In this document: positions 34,551 to 42,702 of the stretch, piece by piece
Numbering within the stretch: position 1 is the first letter of the stretch
How the letters are laid out: each line of letters opens with the position of its first letter
Source: Chloroflexota bacterium
GTDB taxonomy: Bacteria > Chloroflexota > Anaerolineae > Anaerolineales > Villigracilaceae
Length of the DNA stretch: 64,000 nt
Assembly: GCA_023459215.1 (NCBI GenBank)
Contig: JAEWVF010000104.1
Span: 1-64,000 of the forward strand
Direction: 5' to 3'
Made by a program: the position numbers and the translations under genes
The notes under the pieces: model-generated
The model's database searches: none
What the model saw: only the letters and a program-made list of their open reading frames with translations
Told to the model about the DNA's origin: nothing

Positions 34551-36350
34551 TTATTTCTCCTCCTTTTCCAGGATTGCAGTCCGAATCCATTTCGCAGTCG
34601 GTGGCAGGCCGTCGTTGTAGGCAATCGAGATCAGCCGGGTGGCATGTTCGGGATGTTTGATGGCCAGGAGCTGCTGCAACTGTCCATCGCGGTTCAGGTC
34701 GATGACATAAACGCGCTCGTGGGCGGCGATGAAGTCGCTCACTTCGCGGGTGAAGGGCAAGGCCCGCAGGCGCAGGTAATCGCCCTTCAGGCCGTGTTCT
34801 TTTTCGAGTTGGATGCGGGCTTCTTCCACGGCCGGTTCGGTCGAGCCGTAGGCGATGATGCCAAAATTGGCATTTTCAACCTTTTGAACGACCGGTTTGG
34901 GCAGGTATTGTTTGGCGGTCTCGTATTTGGCCTTGAGCCGCTCCATGTTGGCGACCCACACATCCGGCTCTTCCGAGTAGCGCGCTTCGGGTGTGTGGCC
35001 GGTTCCGCGGGTGAAGTAGGCGCTTAGCGGATGGGTGTTGCCGGGCAGGGTGCGGTAGGGGATGCCGTCGCCGTCCACATCCTTGTAGCGGCCCCAGTTC
35101 GCGCCGACTTTTTCCAGATCTTCCTCCCAGAGCACTTTGCCGCGATCCATTGGAGTATCGGGATAGTTGAAGGGTTCGGTCATCCATTGGTTCATGCCGA
35201 AATCGAGATCGGTCAGCACATAGACCGGGGTCTGGATGCGCTCGGCAATGTCAAAGGCGCGCCAGCCGAATTCGAAGCACTCGTTGACCGAGCCGGGCAG
35301 CAGAATCAGCGAGTCGATATCGCCGTGGCCCATGTTGGCGACAAAGGCCAGGTCGCCTTGTGAGGTGCGGGTGGGCAGACCGGTGCTGGGGCCCATGCGC
35401 TGCACGTCCCAGATGACAATCGGCACCTCGGCAAAATAGGCCAGCCCGGCGTATTCGGTCATCAGGCTCATGCCTGGGCCGGAGGTGGAGGTCATTGCCC
35501 GTAGGCCGCTCCAGCCCGCGCCGACGCACATGCCGATGGCGGCCAGTTCATCTTCAGCCTGGATGACGGCAAAAGTGTTTTTCCCATCTTCGGTTTTGCG
35601 TAACTGCGGCAGGAATTCGTTCATCGATTCGGCCAGGCTGGAGGCCGGCGTGATTGGGTACCAGCCGACAAACTGTACCCCGCCGTAAATCGATCCGAGC
35701 GCGGCGGCGGTGTTGCCGTCGGCCATGATTAGCCCCTCGGTTTTGTCGAGCGCCTCGACGAAGTACGGGTCGCTCTTGGTCAGGTTGGCGGCGGCCCATT
35801 CGGCCCCGGCCTTGACCATGCTCATGTTGAGCGCAACCGGTTTTTCCTTGTTCTTGAAATGGAATTTGAGCGCCATTTCGATTTTGCTTTGGTCGATGCC
35901 AATCATCTGCGCCAGGATGCCGACATAAACCATGTTCGCCACCAGGTCGCGCAGGTTCGAGGGGATTTCGGCATTGGCGCGCACCAATTGTTTGACTGGC
36001 ATCGGATACAGGCTGATGTCGTCGCGGTTGATTGGCAATTTGATGTCGTCCGCGTAGAAAAAAGCCCCGCCGGGGGTCACACTGGCCAGGTCGCGGATGA
36101 ATGAACCGGGGTTCATCGCCACGACAATTTCCTGCTCCTCGCGGCGGGCGGTGAACCCATCACCGCTAACGCGGATGGTGTACCAGGTCGGCAGACCCTG
36201 GATATTGGAGGGGAACAGGTTTTTGCCTGAAACGGGAATGCCCATTTTGAACAGGGCGCGTAAAAGGGTGGTGTTGGCGGTCGAACTGCCGGAGCCGTTG
36301 GCCGTGCCAACTGTGATCGAAAAGTCGTTCACGATGCGATTTAGGGTCAT
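34551..36350 (-). CDS. korA: 2-oxoacid:ferredoxin oxidoreductase, fused gamma-alpha subunit
   Basis: A 599-residue protein combining the gamma domain (residues about 1-190, TVGTANGSGSSTANTTLLRAL, GKNLFPSNIQGLPTWYTIR) with the pyrimidine-binding alpha domain (GWYPITPASSLAE, ISTSGPGMSLM-like STSGPGMSLM, DVQRMGPSTGLPTRTSQGDL). This fused KorA form is common in 2-oxoglutarate and related enzymes. It lies 21 bases after the GntR regulator gene and is followed directly by korB, so the three form one operon. Oxygen-sensitive ferredoxin chemistry supports anaerobic metabolism. Confidence 0.93.
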   Translation of the reverse strand: MTLNRIVNDFSITVGTANGSGSSTANTTLLRALFKMGIPVSGKNLFPSNIQGLPTWYTIRVSGDGFTARREEQEIVVAMNPGSFIRDLASVTPGGAFFYADDIKLPINRDDISLYPMPVKQLVRANAEIPSNLRDLVANMVYVGILAQMIGIDQSKIEMALKFHFKNKEKPVALNMSMVKAGAEWAAANLTKSDPYFVEALDKTEGLIMADGNTAAALGSIYGGVQFVGWYPITPASSLAESMNEFLPQLRKTEDGKNTFAVIQAEDELAAIGMCVGAGWSGLRAMTSTSGPGMSLMTEYAGLAYFAEVPIVIWDVQRMGPSTGLPTRTSQGDLAFVANMGHGDIDSLILLPGSVNECFEFGWRAFDIAERIQTPVYVLTDLDFGMNQWMTEPFNYPDTPMDRGKVLWEEDLEKVGANWGRYKDVDGDGIPYRTLPGNTHPLSAYFTRGTGHTPEARYSEEPDVWVANMERLKAKYETAKQYLPKPVVQKVENANFGIIAYGSTEPAVEEARIQLEKEHGLKGDYLRLRALPFTREVSDFIAAHERVYVIDLNRDGQLQQLLAIKHPEHATRLISIAYNDGLPPTAKWIRTAILEKEEK

Positions 36351-36371
36351 ATACTCCTCTGTTGAGAAATA

Positions 36372-37061
36372 TTATTTGGTTGCGGGGCGGTTGTAGAGAT
36401 GATAAATCAGGTCAGTATGCTTGACCAGCGCGGTGTACCCCTCGTCGTACTGCTTGTTTACGATAGCCTCAACCATTTGGCGATGGTATTGCCAGACTTC
36501 TTGCAGGTAGTTTATGTCATTGTAGACATTCAAGCCGATTGCTTCGTAAGCCTCCCAATAAGCCTCCAAAATTCCCCGCACGAACAAATTATCGACGTGG
36601 CGGAAAATGGTCAGGTGGAGTTGTTTGTGTTCTTCGTGCGGAATCTGAATGGGTATGCCGTTTAGTTTTTCGGTGGCGCGCCGTAACAAATCCAACAGGT
36701 ATTGCTGGTCTTCCTCCGTCAGTTTGCGCACAGCCTCGTGCCAGTAGGCCGATTCCAGGTGACGGCGCAAGTCCGAAAAGGCCATGAAATGTGAGCTTTC
36801 CAGGTTCATGGCGTAGCCCAGGCTTTGGCGGATGGTTGGCAGGAAGCTGAAGGCCAGTCGGCGGATGCCGGTGCGCGGACGCACATCCACCAAACCGAGC
36901 GCGCGGGCCACTTCAAGTTGTTCCCGTAACGTGGCGACCGAAATTCCCAGTTCGAGGCTGAGTTCCGTTAGGGGAGGAAGTCCATTCTCTGCCTCGGGGT
37001 GCGCAGCCAGATAGCGCATGAATTCTGATATGTTTCCCTGGGAGTTTCTTTCGCGTAGCAT
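36372..37061 (-). CDS. GntR-family regulator with FCD domain
   Basis: A 229-residue regulator. Residues about 10-65 form a winged helix (PPLTELSLELGISVATLREQLEVARALGLVDVRPRTGIRRL). The C-terminal all-helical FCD domain has the metal/ligand His pattern (LHLTIFRHVDN, HRQMVEAI, LVKHTDLIYH). It heads the korAB operon, so it probably senses an organic acid linked to that enzyme and also controls itself through the palindrome under its promoter. Confidence 0.9.
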   Translation of the reverse strand: MLRERNSQGNISEFMRYLAAHPEAENGLPPLTELSLELGISVATLREQLEVARALGLVDVRPRTGIRRLAFSFLPTIRQSLGYAMNLESSHFMAFSDLRRHLESAYWHEAVRKLTEEDQQYLLDLLRRATEKLNGIPIQIPHEEHKQLHLTIFRHVDNLFVRGILEAYWEAYEAIGLNVYNDINYLQEVWQYHRQMVEAIVNKQYDEGYTALVKHTDLIYHLYNRPATK

Positions 37062-37084
37062 GTTTGCCTGCCCACTGATAGATT

Positions 37085-37094
37085 TGATTAATCA
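37085..37094. promoter_or_regulatory. candidate operator for the GntR/FCD regulator
   Basis: A perfect 10-base palindrome TGATTAATCA, 14 bases downstream of the -10 box of the regulator's promoter, around +7 to +16 of the predicted transcript. The position suits repression of its own operon. Identity with a specific GntR consensus is not claimed. Confidence 0.45.
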
Positions 37095-37107
37095 GATTAT
37101 TACTATG

Positions 37108-37136
37108 AATATATCATTTTCAAAGGGGCGGGTCAA
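37108..37136 (-). promoter_or_regulatory. sigma70 promoter of the gntR-korA-korB operon
   Basis: On the minus strand TTGACC (37131-37136) is followed after exactly 17 bases by TATATT (37108-37113). This is one of the best promoter matches in the window, in an AT-rich pocket 47 bases before the regulator's ATG. Confidence 0.72.
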
Positions 37137-37140
37137 GATA

Positions 37141-37168
37141 AAAAATCACCCGGTCTGGGTGATTTTTT
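37141..37168 (-). terminator. rho-independent terminator of the M20 amidohydrolase gene
   Basis: AAAATCACCC (37142-37151) pairs with 37157-37166 around a 5-base loop; on the minus strand it ends in a run of T. It ends the transcript arriving from 37191-38372 just before the gntR promoter. Confidence 0.78.
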
Positions 37169-37190
37169 ACTAATACTATCCACTTTCTGT

Positions 37191-38372
37191 TTAGGCGCTT
37201 TGCAGCACTTCCAGGGCGGCAGCTGCCATCAGCGCCGAGCCGCGCACCAGCACTTCCTCGTCGAAATCGAATTTCGGGTGATGATGGCCGAAGTTCAACC
37301 CGCGCGATTCGTTGTTCGAGCCGACGAAAAAGTAGGTGCCGGGCGCTTTTTGCTGGAAAAAGGCAAAATCTTCCGATCCCATCGTCACGTAAGGGCTGGT
37401 ATCGGGGCTTTCTGCCGGGAAAACGGCCCTGGCGGCGCGCAGCACCTGTTCTGTGGTGGCCGCATCGTTGATGACCGGCGGGGTGATTTCGCTGATTTCA
37501 ATCTCGGCCTGGCACTGCATGGCTGCCGCAATCCCGTGGACGATTTCGTTGAAGCGGCGATGCGCCATTTCGCCGACTTCCATCTCGAAAAATCGGATGG
37601 TGCCGAGCATCTCGACTTGCGCGGGAATCACATTGAACGCATCGCCGCTGTGGATGCTGGCAACTGTCACCACTGCCGCTTTTTGGGCGTCCACGTTGCG
37701 AGAAACGATGCTTTGCAGGGCGGTGATGATTTGGGCCGAGGCCAGAACCGGGTCGATGCTCAAGTGCGGGATGGCCCCGTGGCCGCCTTTGCCGCGCACC
37801 GTGATTTTGAACGAGGAGGCCCCGGCCATGACTGGTCCGGCGGCGATGCCAACCCAGCCGAGCGGTTTTCCGTTCCAGATGTGCAGACCCAGGCTGCGCA
37901 GGGGCGCCGGGCTTTCCATTGTGCCTTCCTTGACCATGGTTTGTGCGCCGCCCATGCCTTCCTCGGCGGGCTGGAAGACCAGCTTGATTGTTCCGCCGAA
38001 TTCTTCGCGCCGGGCATGTAGCAGTTTGGCGACGGTCAGGCCGATGGCGGCGTGCCCGTCATGCCCGCAGGCGTGCATCAGCCCGGAATTTTGGGAAGCG
38101 TACTCAGCGCCGGTTTCTTCCTGGATTGGAAGGGCGTCGATATCGAAGCGCAGCATAACCACCGGGCCCGGTTTTGCGCCTTCGATCAGGCCGATTACCC
38201 CGGTTTTGGCGATGCCGGTCGAGACTTCGATGCCCAGTTCGCGCAGTTCCCTGGCGATAATGCCCGAGGTGCGCACTTCCTGGAAACCGATTTCAGGATG
38301 CATGTGAAAGTCGCGGCGCAGGGCCTGGGTGTATGGAAAAAGGGCTTGGGCCTGGGCGTAAAGATTGGTCAT
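37191..38372 (-). CDS. M20-family amidohydrolase (aminoacylase/carboxypeptidase-like)
   Basis: A 393-residue zinc/manganese peptidase-family enzyme. HMHPEIGFQE is the usual N-terminus, then metal-binding HACGHDGHAAIGL and PAEEGMGGA, and the dimerisation domain KGGHGAIPHLSIDP, ending in FGHHHPKFDFDEE. It probably hydrolyses N-acyl amino acids or small amides. GGAGACAACT precedes the ATG. It lies 36 bases after the BtuF-like gene in the same direction. Confidence 0.92.
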   Translation of the reverse strand: MTNLYAQAQALFPYTQALRRDFHMHPEIGFQEVRTSGIIARELRELGIEVSTGIAKTGVIGLIEGAKPGPVVMLRFDIDALPIQEETGAEYASQNSGLMHACGHDGHAAIGLTVAKLLHARREEFGGTIKLVFQPAEEGMGGAQTMVKEGTMESPAPLRSLGLHIWNGKPLGWVGIAAGPVMAGASSFKITVRGKGGHGAIPHLSIDPVLASAQIITALQSIVSRNVDAQKAAVVTVASIHSGDAFNVIPAQVEMLGTIRFFEMEVGEMAHRRFNEIVHGIAAAMQCQAEIEISEITPPVINDAATTEQVLRAARAVFPAESPDTSPYVTMGSEDFAFFQQKAPGTYFFVGSNNESRGLNFGHHHPKFDFDEEVLVRGSALMAAAALEVLQSA

Positions 38373-38408
38373 AGTTGTCTCCTGGTTGGGACAAATTGGT
38401 AATTTGTC

Positions 38409-39263
38409 CTACGAGAAAAATTCGGGTAACTGTTGCAGGGCTTTACCCAGCCGTGTTCCGGGCCAGGTCAGCAGTGAGCCATCCACCAGGTGGATGCGTC
38501 CGTTTTGAGCGGCGGGCGTTTCGGCCAGCAGGGTTTTCAGTTCGGCCAGGTGATTTGCGCCGAAGGCGAATGGTTCGTTGGGCAGCAGAATCATCTCCGG
38601 CTGGGCTGCGCGGATTTCTTCCGGGCTGACGCGCGGATAACGTGTGTCGCGTCCGGCGGGGTCTTCGCCGCTTTCGTTTTTCAGGTCGGCTGCGAGTGGG
38701 TAGCGGCGTAAACGGGAGGCGAAAACATTCTCGCCACCGAAAACGGATAACAGGTCGCTGGTATAGGTTTCGGCGTTGCAGGTCATGTACCAGGGCTGGC
38801 CGTCCTGTTCCTCGCGCCATATCGGGCAGAAGATGCGCCGCTTGGGCTGGTCGGCGGCGACGGCCCGCGCAAATTCGAGGCTGCGCTCCAGCATATCGAC
38901 CGCGATGTAACCATAGCGGCTCTGGAAGATGTCGGCCAGGTGACGCAGGTTGGCCAGGGTTTCGTCAACCGTTTTGGGGAAGGTCAGCCAGACTGGGAGG
39001 CCGGCCTGTTCCAGTCCGCGCACAATCTCCGGGCTGTTCTCCTCCTGGCTGGCGATGACCAACTCCGGCTGCAAGGCCAGGATGTCGGCCAGACGGGCGT
39101 TTTTCGTCCCGCCGACTTTTTTCAGCGCCGAGACTTTTTCTGCCGGGTGGATGCAGTAATCGGTTACCCCGATCACTGCCGCGCCGAAACCGAGATCGAA
39201 CAGGCTCTCGGTCATCGATGGGACGAGTGAAACGATGCGTTTGGGGGGCGTTAGGAATTCCAT
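38409..39263 (-). CDS. cytosolic BtuF-like helical-backbone metal/cofactor receptor
   Basis: A 284-residue protein of the periplasmic vitamin B12/Fe-siderophore binding family: RIVSLVPSMTESLFDLGFG, VGGTKNARLADILALQPELVIAS and PEMILLPNEPFAF. It has no signal peptide or lipobox, so it would stay in the cytosol, and no permease genes are adjacent. A salvage, sensing or enzyme-linked role is more likely than import. It is cotranscribed with the M20 amidohydrolase. Confidence 0.82.
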   Translation of the reverse strand: MEFLTPPKRIVSLVPSMTESLFDLGFGAAVIGVTDYCIHPAEKVSALKKVGGTKNARLADILALQPELVIASQEENSPEIVRGLEQAGLPVWLTFPKTVDETLANLRHLADIFQSRYGYIAVDMLERSLEFARAVAADQPKRRIFCPIWREEQDGQPWYMTCNAETYTSDLLSVFGGENVFASRLRRYPLAADLKNESGEDPAGRDTRYPRVSPEEIRAAQPEMILLPNEPFAFGANHLAELKTLLAETPAAQNGRIHLVDGSLLTWPGTRLGKALQQLPEFFS

Positions 39264-39299
39264 AGGAGAATGCAGAATGAAAAGCGAAGAATGAAACCT

Positions 39300-39437
39300 G
39301 GTGCTGAGCGGAGGCTGAAGGCCGCAGTCGAAGCACTTTTAACCATGAGCCTTGGTCTTTGGGCAAATCGCCCTTTAACTACGGCTTTCGTGAAAATCGC
39401 CCTTCGACTTCGCTATCGCTCCGCTCACCTGTGCTGG
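39300..39437. repeat. inverted pair of dispersed intergenic elements
   Basis: The 221-base gap 39264-39484 holds two divergent copies of the CTTCGACTnCG...CTCCGCTCA type element in inverted orientation: about 39300-39336 (read as its complement) and 39400-39437. Near 39459-39487 the unit GACACCTGA is repeated with changes. No gene is visible here. Confidence 0.5.
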
Positions 39438-39484
39438 CGCACGGCGCAAGCAGGGCCTGACACCTGAAACCCGACACCTGACAC

Positions 39485-40213
39485 CTACTTAAACACCAGC
39501 CGCCTGAACTTTTCTTCATACCTGGGGTTCTCGAGGCTGCTGTCCTCGGTGTGGCGCGAGCGGATGCGTTCTTCGAGCTTGACCGGGTCGCCGATTTGGG
39601 TTTTGTGTTCCTTGATGGCGGCGATTTTGGCCTGCCAGTGTTCCGTGACATCCAGGATGACATTGGGCTGGTTGGTCAGCGAAACCCAGGCTTCGCGCGG
39701 GGTGTGTGGGGCCAGTCCTTCCTCCTTGAGCAGTTCGGGGAAGAAGTTGTGGTTCCCGGCTGCCGGGAAGAGCGCATCGAGAGTCACCTGGCCGGCGGCG
39801 CGATGGTCGGGATGGTTCAAGCCATAGCTGGCGGAGGGGAACAGGTTTTGCGGATCGCAGGTTACCACCACATCCGGCTGCTCCTGGCGGATGACACGCA
39901 CAATCTCACGGCGCAGCGCCAGGCTGGGGACAAGATAGCCGTCCGGTTGGTTCAGCCAGTGGATGGCGGTTACGCCGAAGTGCGCGCCAGCGGCTTCCTG
40001 TTCGGCGTGGCGCAATTTGCATAGGTCTTGCGGGTCAAGCTGCGGGTCGTTCGTTCCTTTGTCGCCGCAGGTCAGCAGGCAGTAACGGATGTCGTGTCCC
40101 GCCAGCGCCCAACGCTTGAGGGTCGCTCCGCAAAAAAATTCCGGGTCATCCGGATGGGCCAGGATGACCAGGATTTTTTGTCGTTCGGGCCAGAGCAGAT
40201 CAGGCGCGTCCAT
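39485..40213 (-). CDS. PIG-L/LmbE-family deacetylase
   Basis: A 242-residue zinc-dependent N-deacetylase. LVILAHPDDPEFFCGATLKRWA is the catalytic motif and LNHPDHRAAGQ supplies the third zinc ligand. The family removes acetyl groups from GlcNAc derivatives (for example in bacillithiol or mycothiol synthesis) or acts on antibiotics and lipids; the substrate is not readable here. Its start overlaps the end of the RicT-like gene by 14 bases, implying coupling. Confidence 0.9.
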   Translation of the reverse strand: MDAPDLLWPERQKILVILAHPDDPEFFCGATLKRWALAGHDIRYCLLTCGDKGTNDPQLDPQDLCKLRHAEQEAAGAHFGVTAIHWLNQPDGYLVPSLALRREIVRVIRQEQPDVVVTCDPQNLFPSASYGLNHPDHRAAGQVTLDALFPAAGNHNFFPELLKEEGLAPHTPREAWVSLTNQPNVILDVTEHWQAKIAAIKEHKTQIGDPVKLEERIRSRHTEDSSLENPRYEEKFRRLVFK

Positions 40214-41507
40214 CTTGTCCTTTTTCGGGGCCTTTTTTATTGGGCCGACGGAAGGGCTTGCGCCGGTTCGGGCGATTTTCGGGCCGCGCGCCGGGTTGTT
40301 TTTCGGGCTGGGTTTGTTCGGCTGGCCGGTTTTCGGTTTTGCCGGCCGGACGATTTTGCTGCTGGCCGGGTTTGCGGTTCTCAGGTTTGTTGCCGGGACG
40401 ATTGTTGGGCTGCCCGCCGGGGCGGTTTTCCTGTTTGCCGCTGGGACGATTGGCTTGTTGTCGTTCGGGCCGGTTGCCGGATTGCGGTCGCTCGGACTGT
40501 GGGCGCGTTTCTGCTACCGGGGCGGGCGGCAGAATCATTTCCTGCTCCGGTTCGGCGCTGACGGCTGTCTCCGTTTTGTTGCTGTAGGATGCCTTGCCGC
40601 AATCGCAGCCGCCGCCTTCGTGGCGGTCGCAAGGAGATTCCGATTTGCGGCGCAGGGCTTCGAGTTCATCCCAGGGTTCGAGCAGGTCGCGGTGGAATTC
40701 CTTCCAGAGCGGACGATCCTGCGGATTTTTGGGGGTCAACTCGACCAGGACGGCGTTGCGCATCGGGAAAACGTCGATGACTTTGCCTTCGCCATCCGGG
40801 CTGACCACGCGTTTGTTACGTTTGGGCAGTTCCTTGCGGGCGGCAACGTACTGCTCGTATTCGTAGATCAGGCAGCAGCGCAAACGCCCGCACATGCCGG
40901 TGATTTCGGAGGGGGTCAGCGAGATGCCCTGCTCCTTGGCCATTTTGATCGAGATTGGGCTGAATTCGGTCAGGAATTTGGAGCAGCAGCGGGTTTCGAG
41001 GCCGCAAGCGCCCATGCCGCCCAGCATTTTGGCGACATCGCGCGGGCCGATCTGGCGCATTTCAACCTGGGTTTCGCTAAAAATTTTCTGCATATCCTTG
41101 CGCAGCGATTTCAGGTCGACCTTTTCGTCTTTTTCGTCGTTCTCGGTGGCGAACATGAAGGTTAAGCGCATTCCGTCGAAGGAGTATTCGGCGGCAACGA
41201 TTTTGACTGCCAGCTTCAACTCGGCGGAACGGGCACGGCATTCGATCATGGCCGCCGTCTGTTTCTGGGCCCAATTTTGGCGCAGGAGCAGGTCGGCGGC
41301 GCTGGCGCGGCGCTCGATGGGTTTCCAGGCGCCATCCGGCGGGGGCGTGGGTTCGGCGATGTGCTGGATGACTTCGCCAATCTGCCGTCCGCGGGTGGTT
41401 TCGACGATGACATGTTCACCCACCTTTAGCTCGGGCAGGTGCGCGGCATCGAAATGATAGATTTTTCCAACTTTGCTAAAGCGGATACCGTAAATGTTTG
41501 GTTGCAT
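40200..41507 (-). CDS. ricT: PSP1/RicT-like protein with long Arg/Asn/Pro-rich tail
   Basis: A 435-residue protein. Residues about 1-270 match PSP1-domain RicT/YaaT: IYGIRFSKVGKIYHF, FMFATENDEKDEKVDLKSLRKDMQ, then the cysteine-rich LGGMGACGLETRCCSKFL and ITGMCGRLRCCLIYE, the expected Fe-S ligands. RicT works with RicA and RicF in RNA maturation in Bacillus. After a CDRHEGGGCDCG segment, the last about 120 residues are low-complexity, built of loose ENRPxG and NRPxx units, strongly basic and probably RNA-binding. The ATG at 41507 gives MQPNIYG; the longer frame is not supported. Confidence 0.88.
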   Translation of the reverse strand: MQPNIYGIRFSKVGKIYHFDAAHLPELKVGEHVIVETTRGRQIGEVIQHIAEPTPPPDGAWKPIERRASAADLLLRQNWAQKQTAAMIECRARSAELKLAVKIVAAEYSFDGMRLTFMFATENDEKDEKVDLKSLRKDMQKIFSETQVEMRQIGPRDVAKMLGGMGACGLETRCCSKFLTEFSPISIKMAKEQGISLTPSEITGMCGRLRCCLIYEYEQYVAARKELPKRNKRVVSPDGEGKVIDVFPMRNAVLVELTPKNPQDRPLWKEFHRDLLEPWDELEALRRKSESPCDRHEGGGCDCGKASYSNKTETAVSAEPEQEMILPPAPVAETRPQSERPQSGNRPERQQANRPSGKQENRPGGQPNNRPGNKPENRKPGQQQNRPAGKTENRPAEQTQPEKQPGARPENRPNRRKPFRRPNKKGPEKGQDGRA

Positions 41508-41530
41508 AAGGCGCAATTCAGGATGAAGAA

Positions 41531-41577
41531 AGCAGAATGCAGATTGGTTATTCCCGTTCCGCATCCAGCATTCTGCT
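41531..41577 (-). terminator. inverted repeat between mrp and ricT
   Basis: AGCAGAATGC (41531-41540) pairs perfectly with 41568-41577 around a 27-base loop in the 72-base gap. No clear T-run follows, so termination is uncertain. Confidence 0.4.
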
Positions 41578-41579
41578 GA

Positions 41580-42650
41580 CTATATGATATTGATCGGGAT
41601 GCTGTTGTCGCCGCTCAGGGCTGAAACGCTGACTTTGGCCGCGACCGCTTCGGCGACTGCGATCAGGGCTTTGGCGGCGTCGCTTTCGGGTTCGGTGATG
41701 ACAATCGGCTTGCCCGAGTCGCCGCCGATGCGGACGGTGGGATTCATCGGGATGCCGCCCAGGAAGGGCACGCTGTAGTGCTCAGCCATGGCTTTGCCGC
41801 CGCCCTCGCCGAACACATCCATTTTGCTGCCGTCGGGCAGGGTCAGGTAGGACATGTTCTCGACCACGCCGATGATCGGCACTTCGAGCTGCTTCATCAT
41901 CTCAAGGCCGCGGCTGGCGTCTTCAATCGAGACAGCCTGCGGCAGGGTGACAATTACCACGCCGGTCAGTGGCAGGGCCTGGGCCAGCGAGAGTGGCGCG
42001 TCGCCGGTTCCGGGCGGCAGGTCGATGATCAGGTAATCCAGTTCGCCCCACTCGACATCCGAAAGGAACTGGCGGATGGCGCTGTTGAGCATCGGGCCGC
42101 GCCAGATGAGCGGCTGGCCGGGTTTGGTCAGGAAAGCCATCGACATCATCTTGACGCCGTAGTTTTCTGCCGGGATGAGCTTGTCCTCGCGCGGGGTGGG
42201 CATGCGCGGCACGCCCATCATGGTCGGGATGTTCGGGCCGTAGATGTCGGCGTCCATCAAGCCGACGCGCGCGCCGCTTTTGGCCAGCGAAACGGCCAGG
42301 TTGACCGAAACGGTCGATTTGCCCACGCCGCCCTTGCCGGAAGCGACCGCAATCGCGTTGCGGATCGGGGCGGTGACGATACCGCGCATGCGGCCATCGT
42401 GAGGGACATCTGAATCCAATTTGACGCGTACGGTTTTGGCGCCGATGGCTTCGACCGCTTCGCGCGATTCTTTTTCGATTTTGCCGCGTAACGGGCAGGC
42501 CGGGGTGGTGAGCATGACGGTGAAATCGACGCTGTCGCCTTCAATTTTAATATCGCGCACCATACCGAGGGTCACTAAATCCTGGTGGAGTTCTGGCTCC
42601 TGCACTTTGCTGAGCGCCGCCAGGACGGCATCACGGGTAATTTGAGTCAT
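41580..42650 (-). CDS. mrp: Mrp/NBP35-family P-loop Fe-S carrier ATPase
   Basis: A 356-residue protein. The N-terminal about 85 residues are a MIP18/SufT-like domain (VLAALSKVQEPELHQDLVTLGMV). The ATPase domain has the deviant Walker A GKGGVGKST, DADIYGPNIPTMMG and LIIDLPPGTGD. Where many Mrp proteins have CxxC after the NMSY motif, this one reads NMSYLTLPDGSKMDVFGEGGG, so the bridging cluster ligands are missing. It probably still functions in Fe-S delivery using other ligands, as in several lineages. Confidence 0.92.
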   Translation of the reverse strand: MTQITRDAVLAALSKVQEPELHQDLVTLGMVRDIKIEGDSVDFTVMLTTPACPLRGKIEKESREAVEAIGAKTVRVKLDSDVPHDGRMRGIVTAPIRNAIAVASGKGGVGKSTVSVNLAVSLAKSGARVGLMDADIYGPNIPTMMGVPRMPTPREDKLIPAENYGVKMMSMAFLTKPGQPLIWRGPMLNSAIRQFLSDVEWGELDYLIIDLPPGTGDAPLSLAQALPLTGVVIVTLPQAVSIEDASRGLEMMKQLEVPIIGVVENMSYLTLPDGSKMDVFGEGGGKAMAEHYSVPFLGGIPMNPTVRIGGDSGKPIVITEPESDAAKALIAVAEAVAAKVSVSALSGDNSIPINII

Positions 42651-42702
42651 TATTTTGCACCTTTATGGAGGTTTGTTTGATAATCGGACTTGCAGAGCCT
42701 GA

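Noticed and set aside
39264..39484. CRISPR-like direct repeats (GACACCTGA units)
   Set aside because: The units are short, nearly adjacent and without unique spacers; no cas genes are present.
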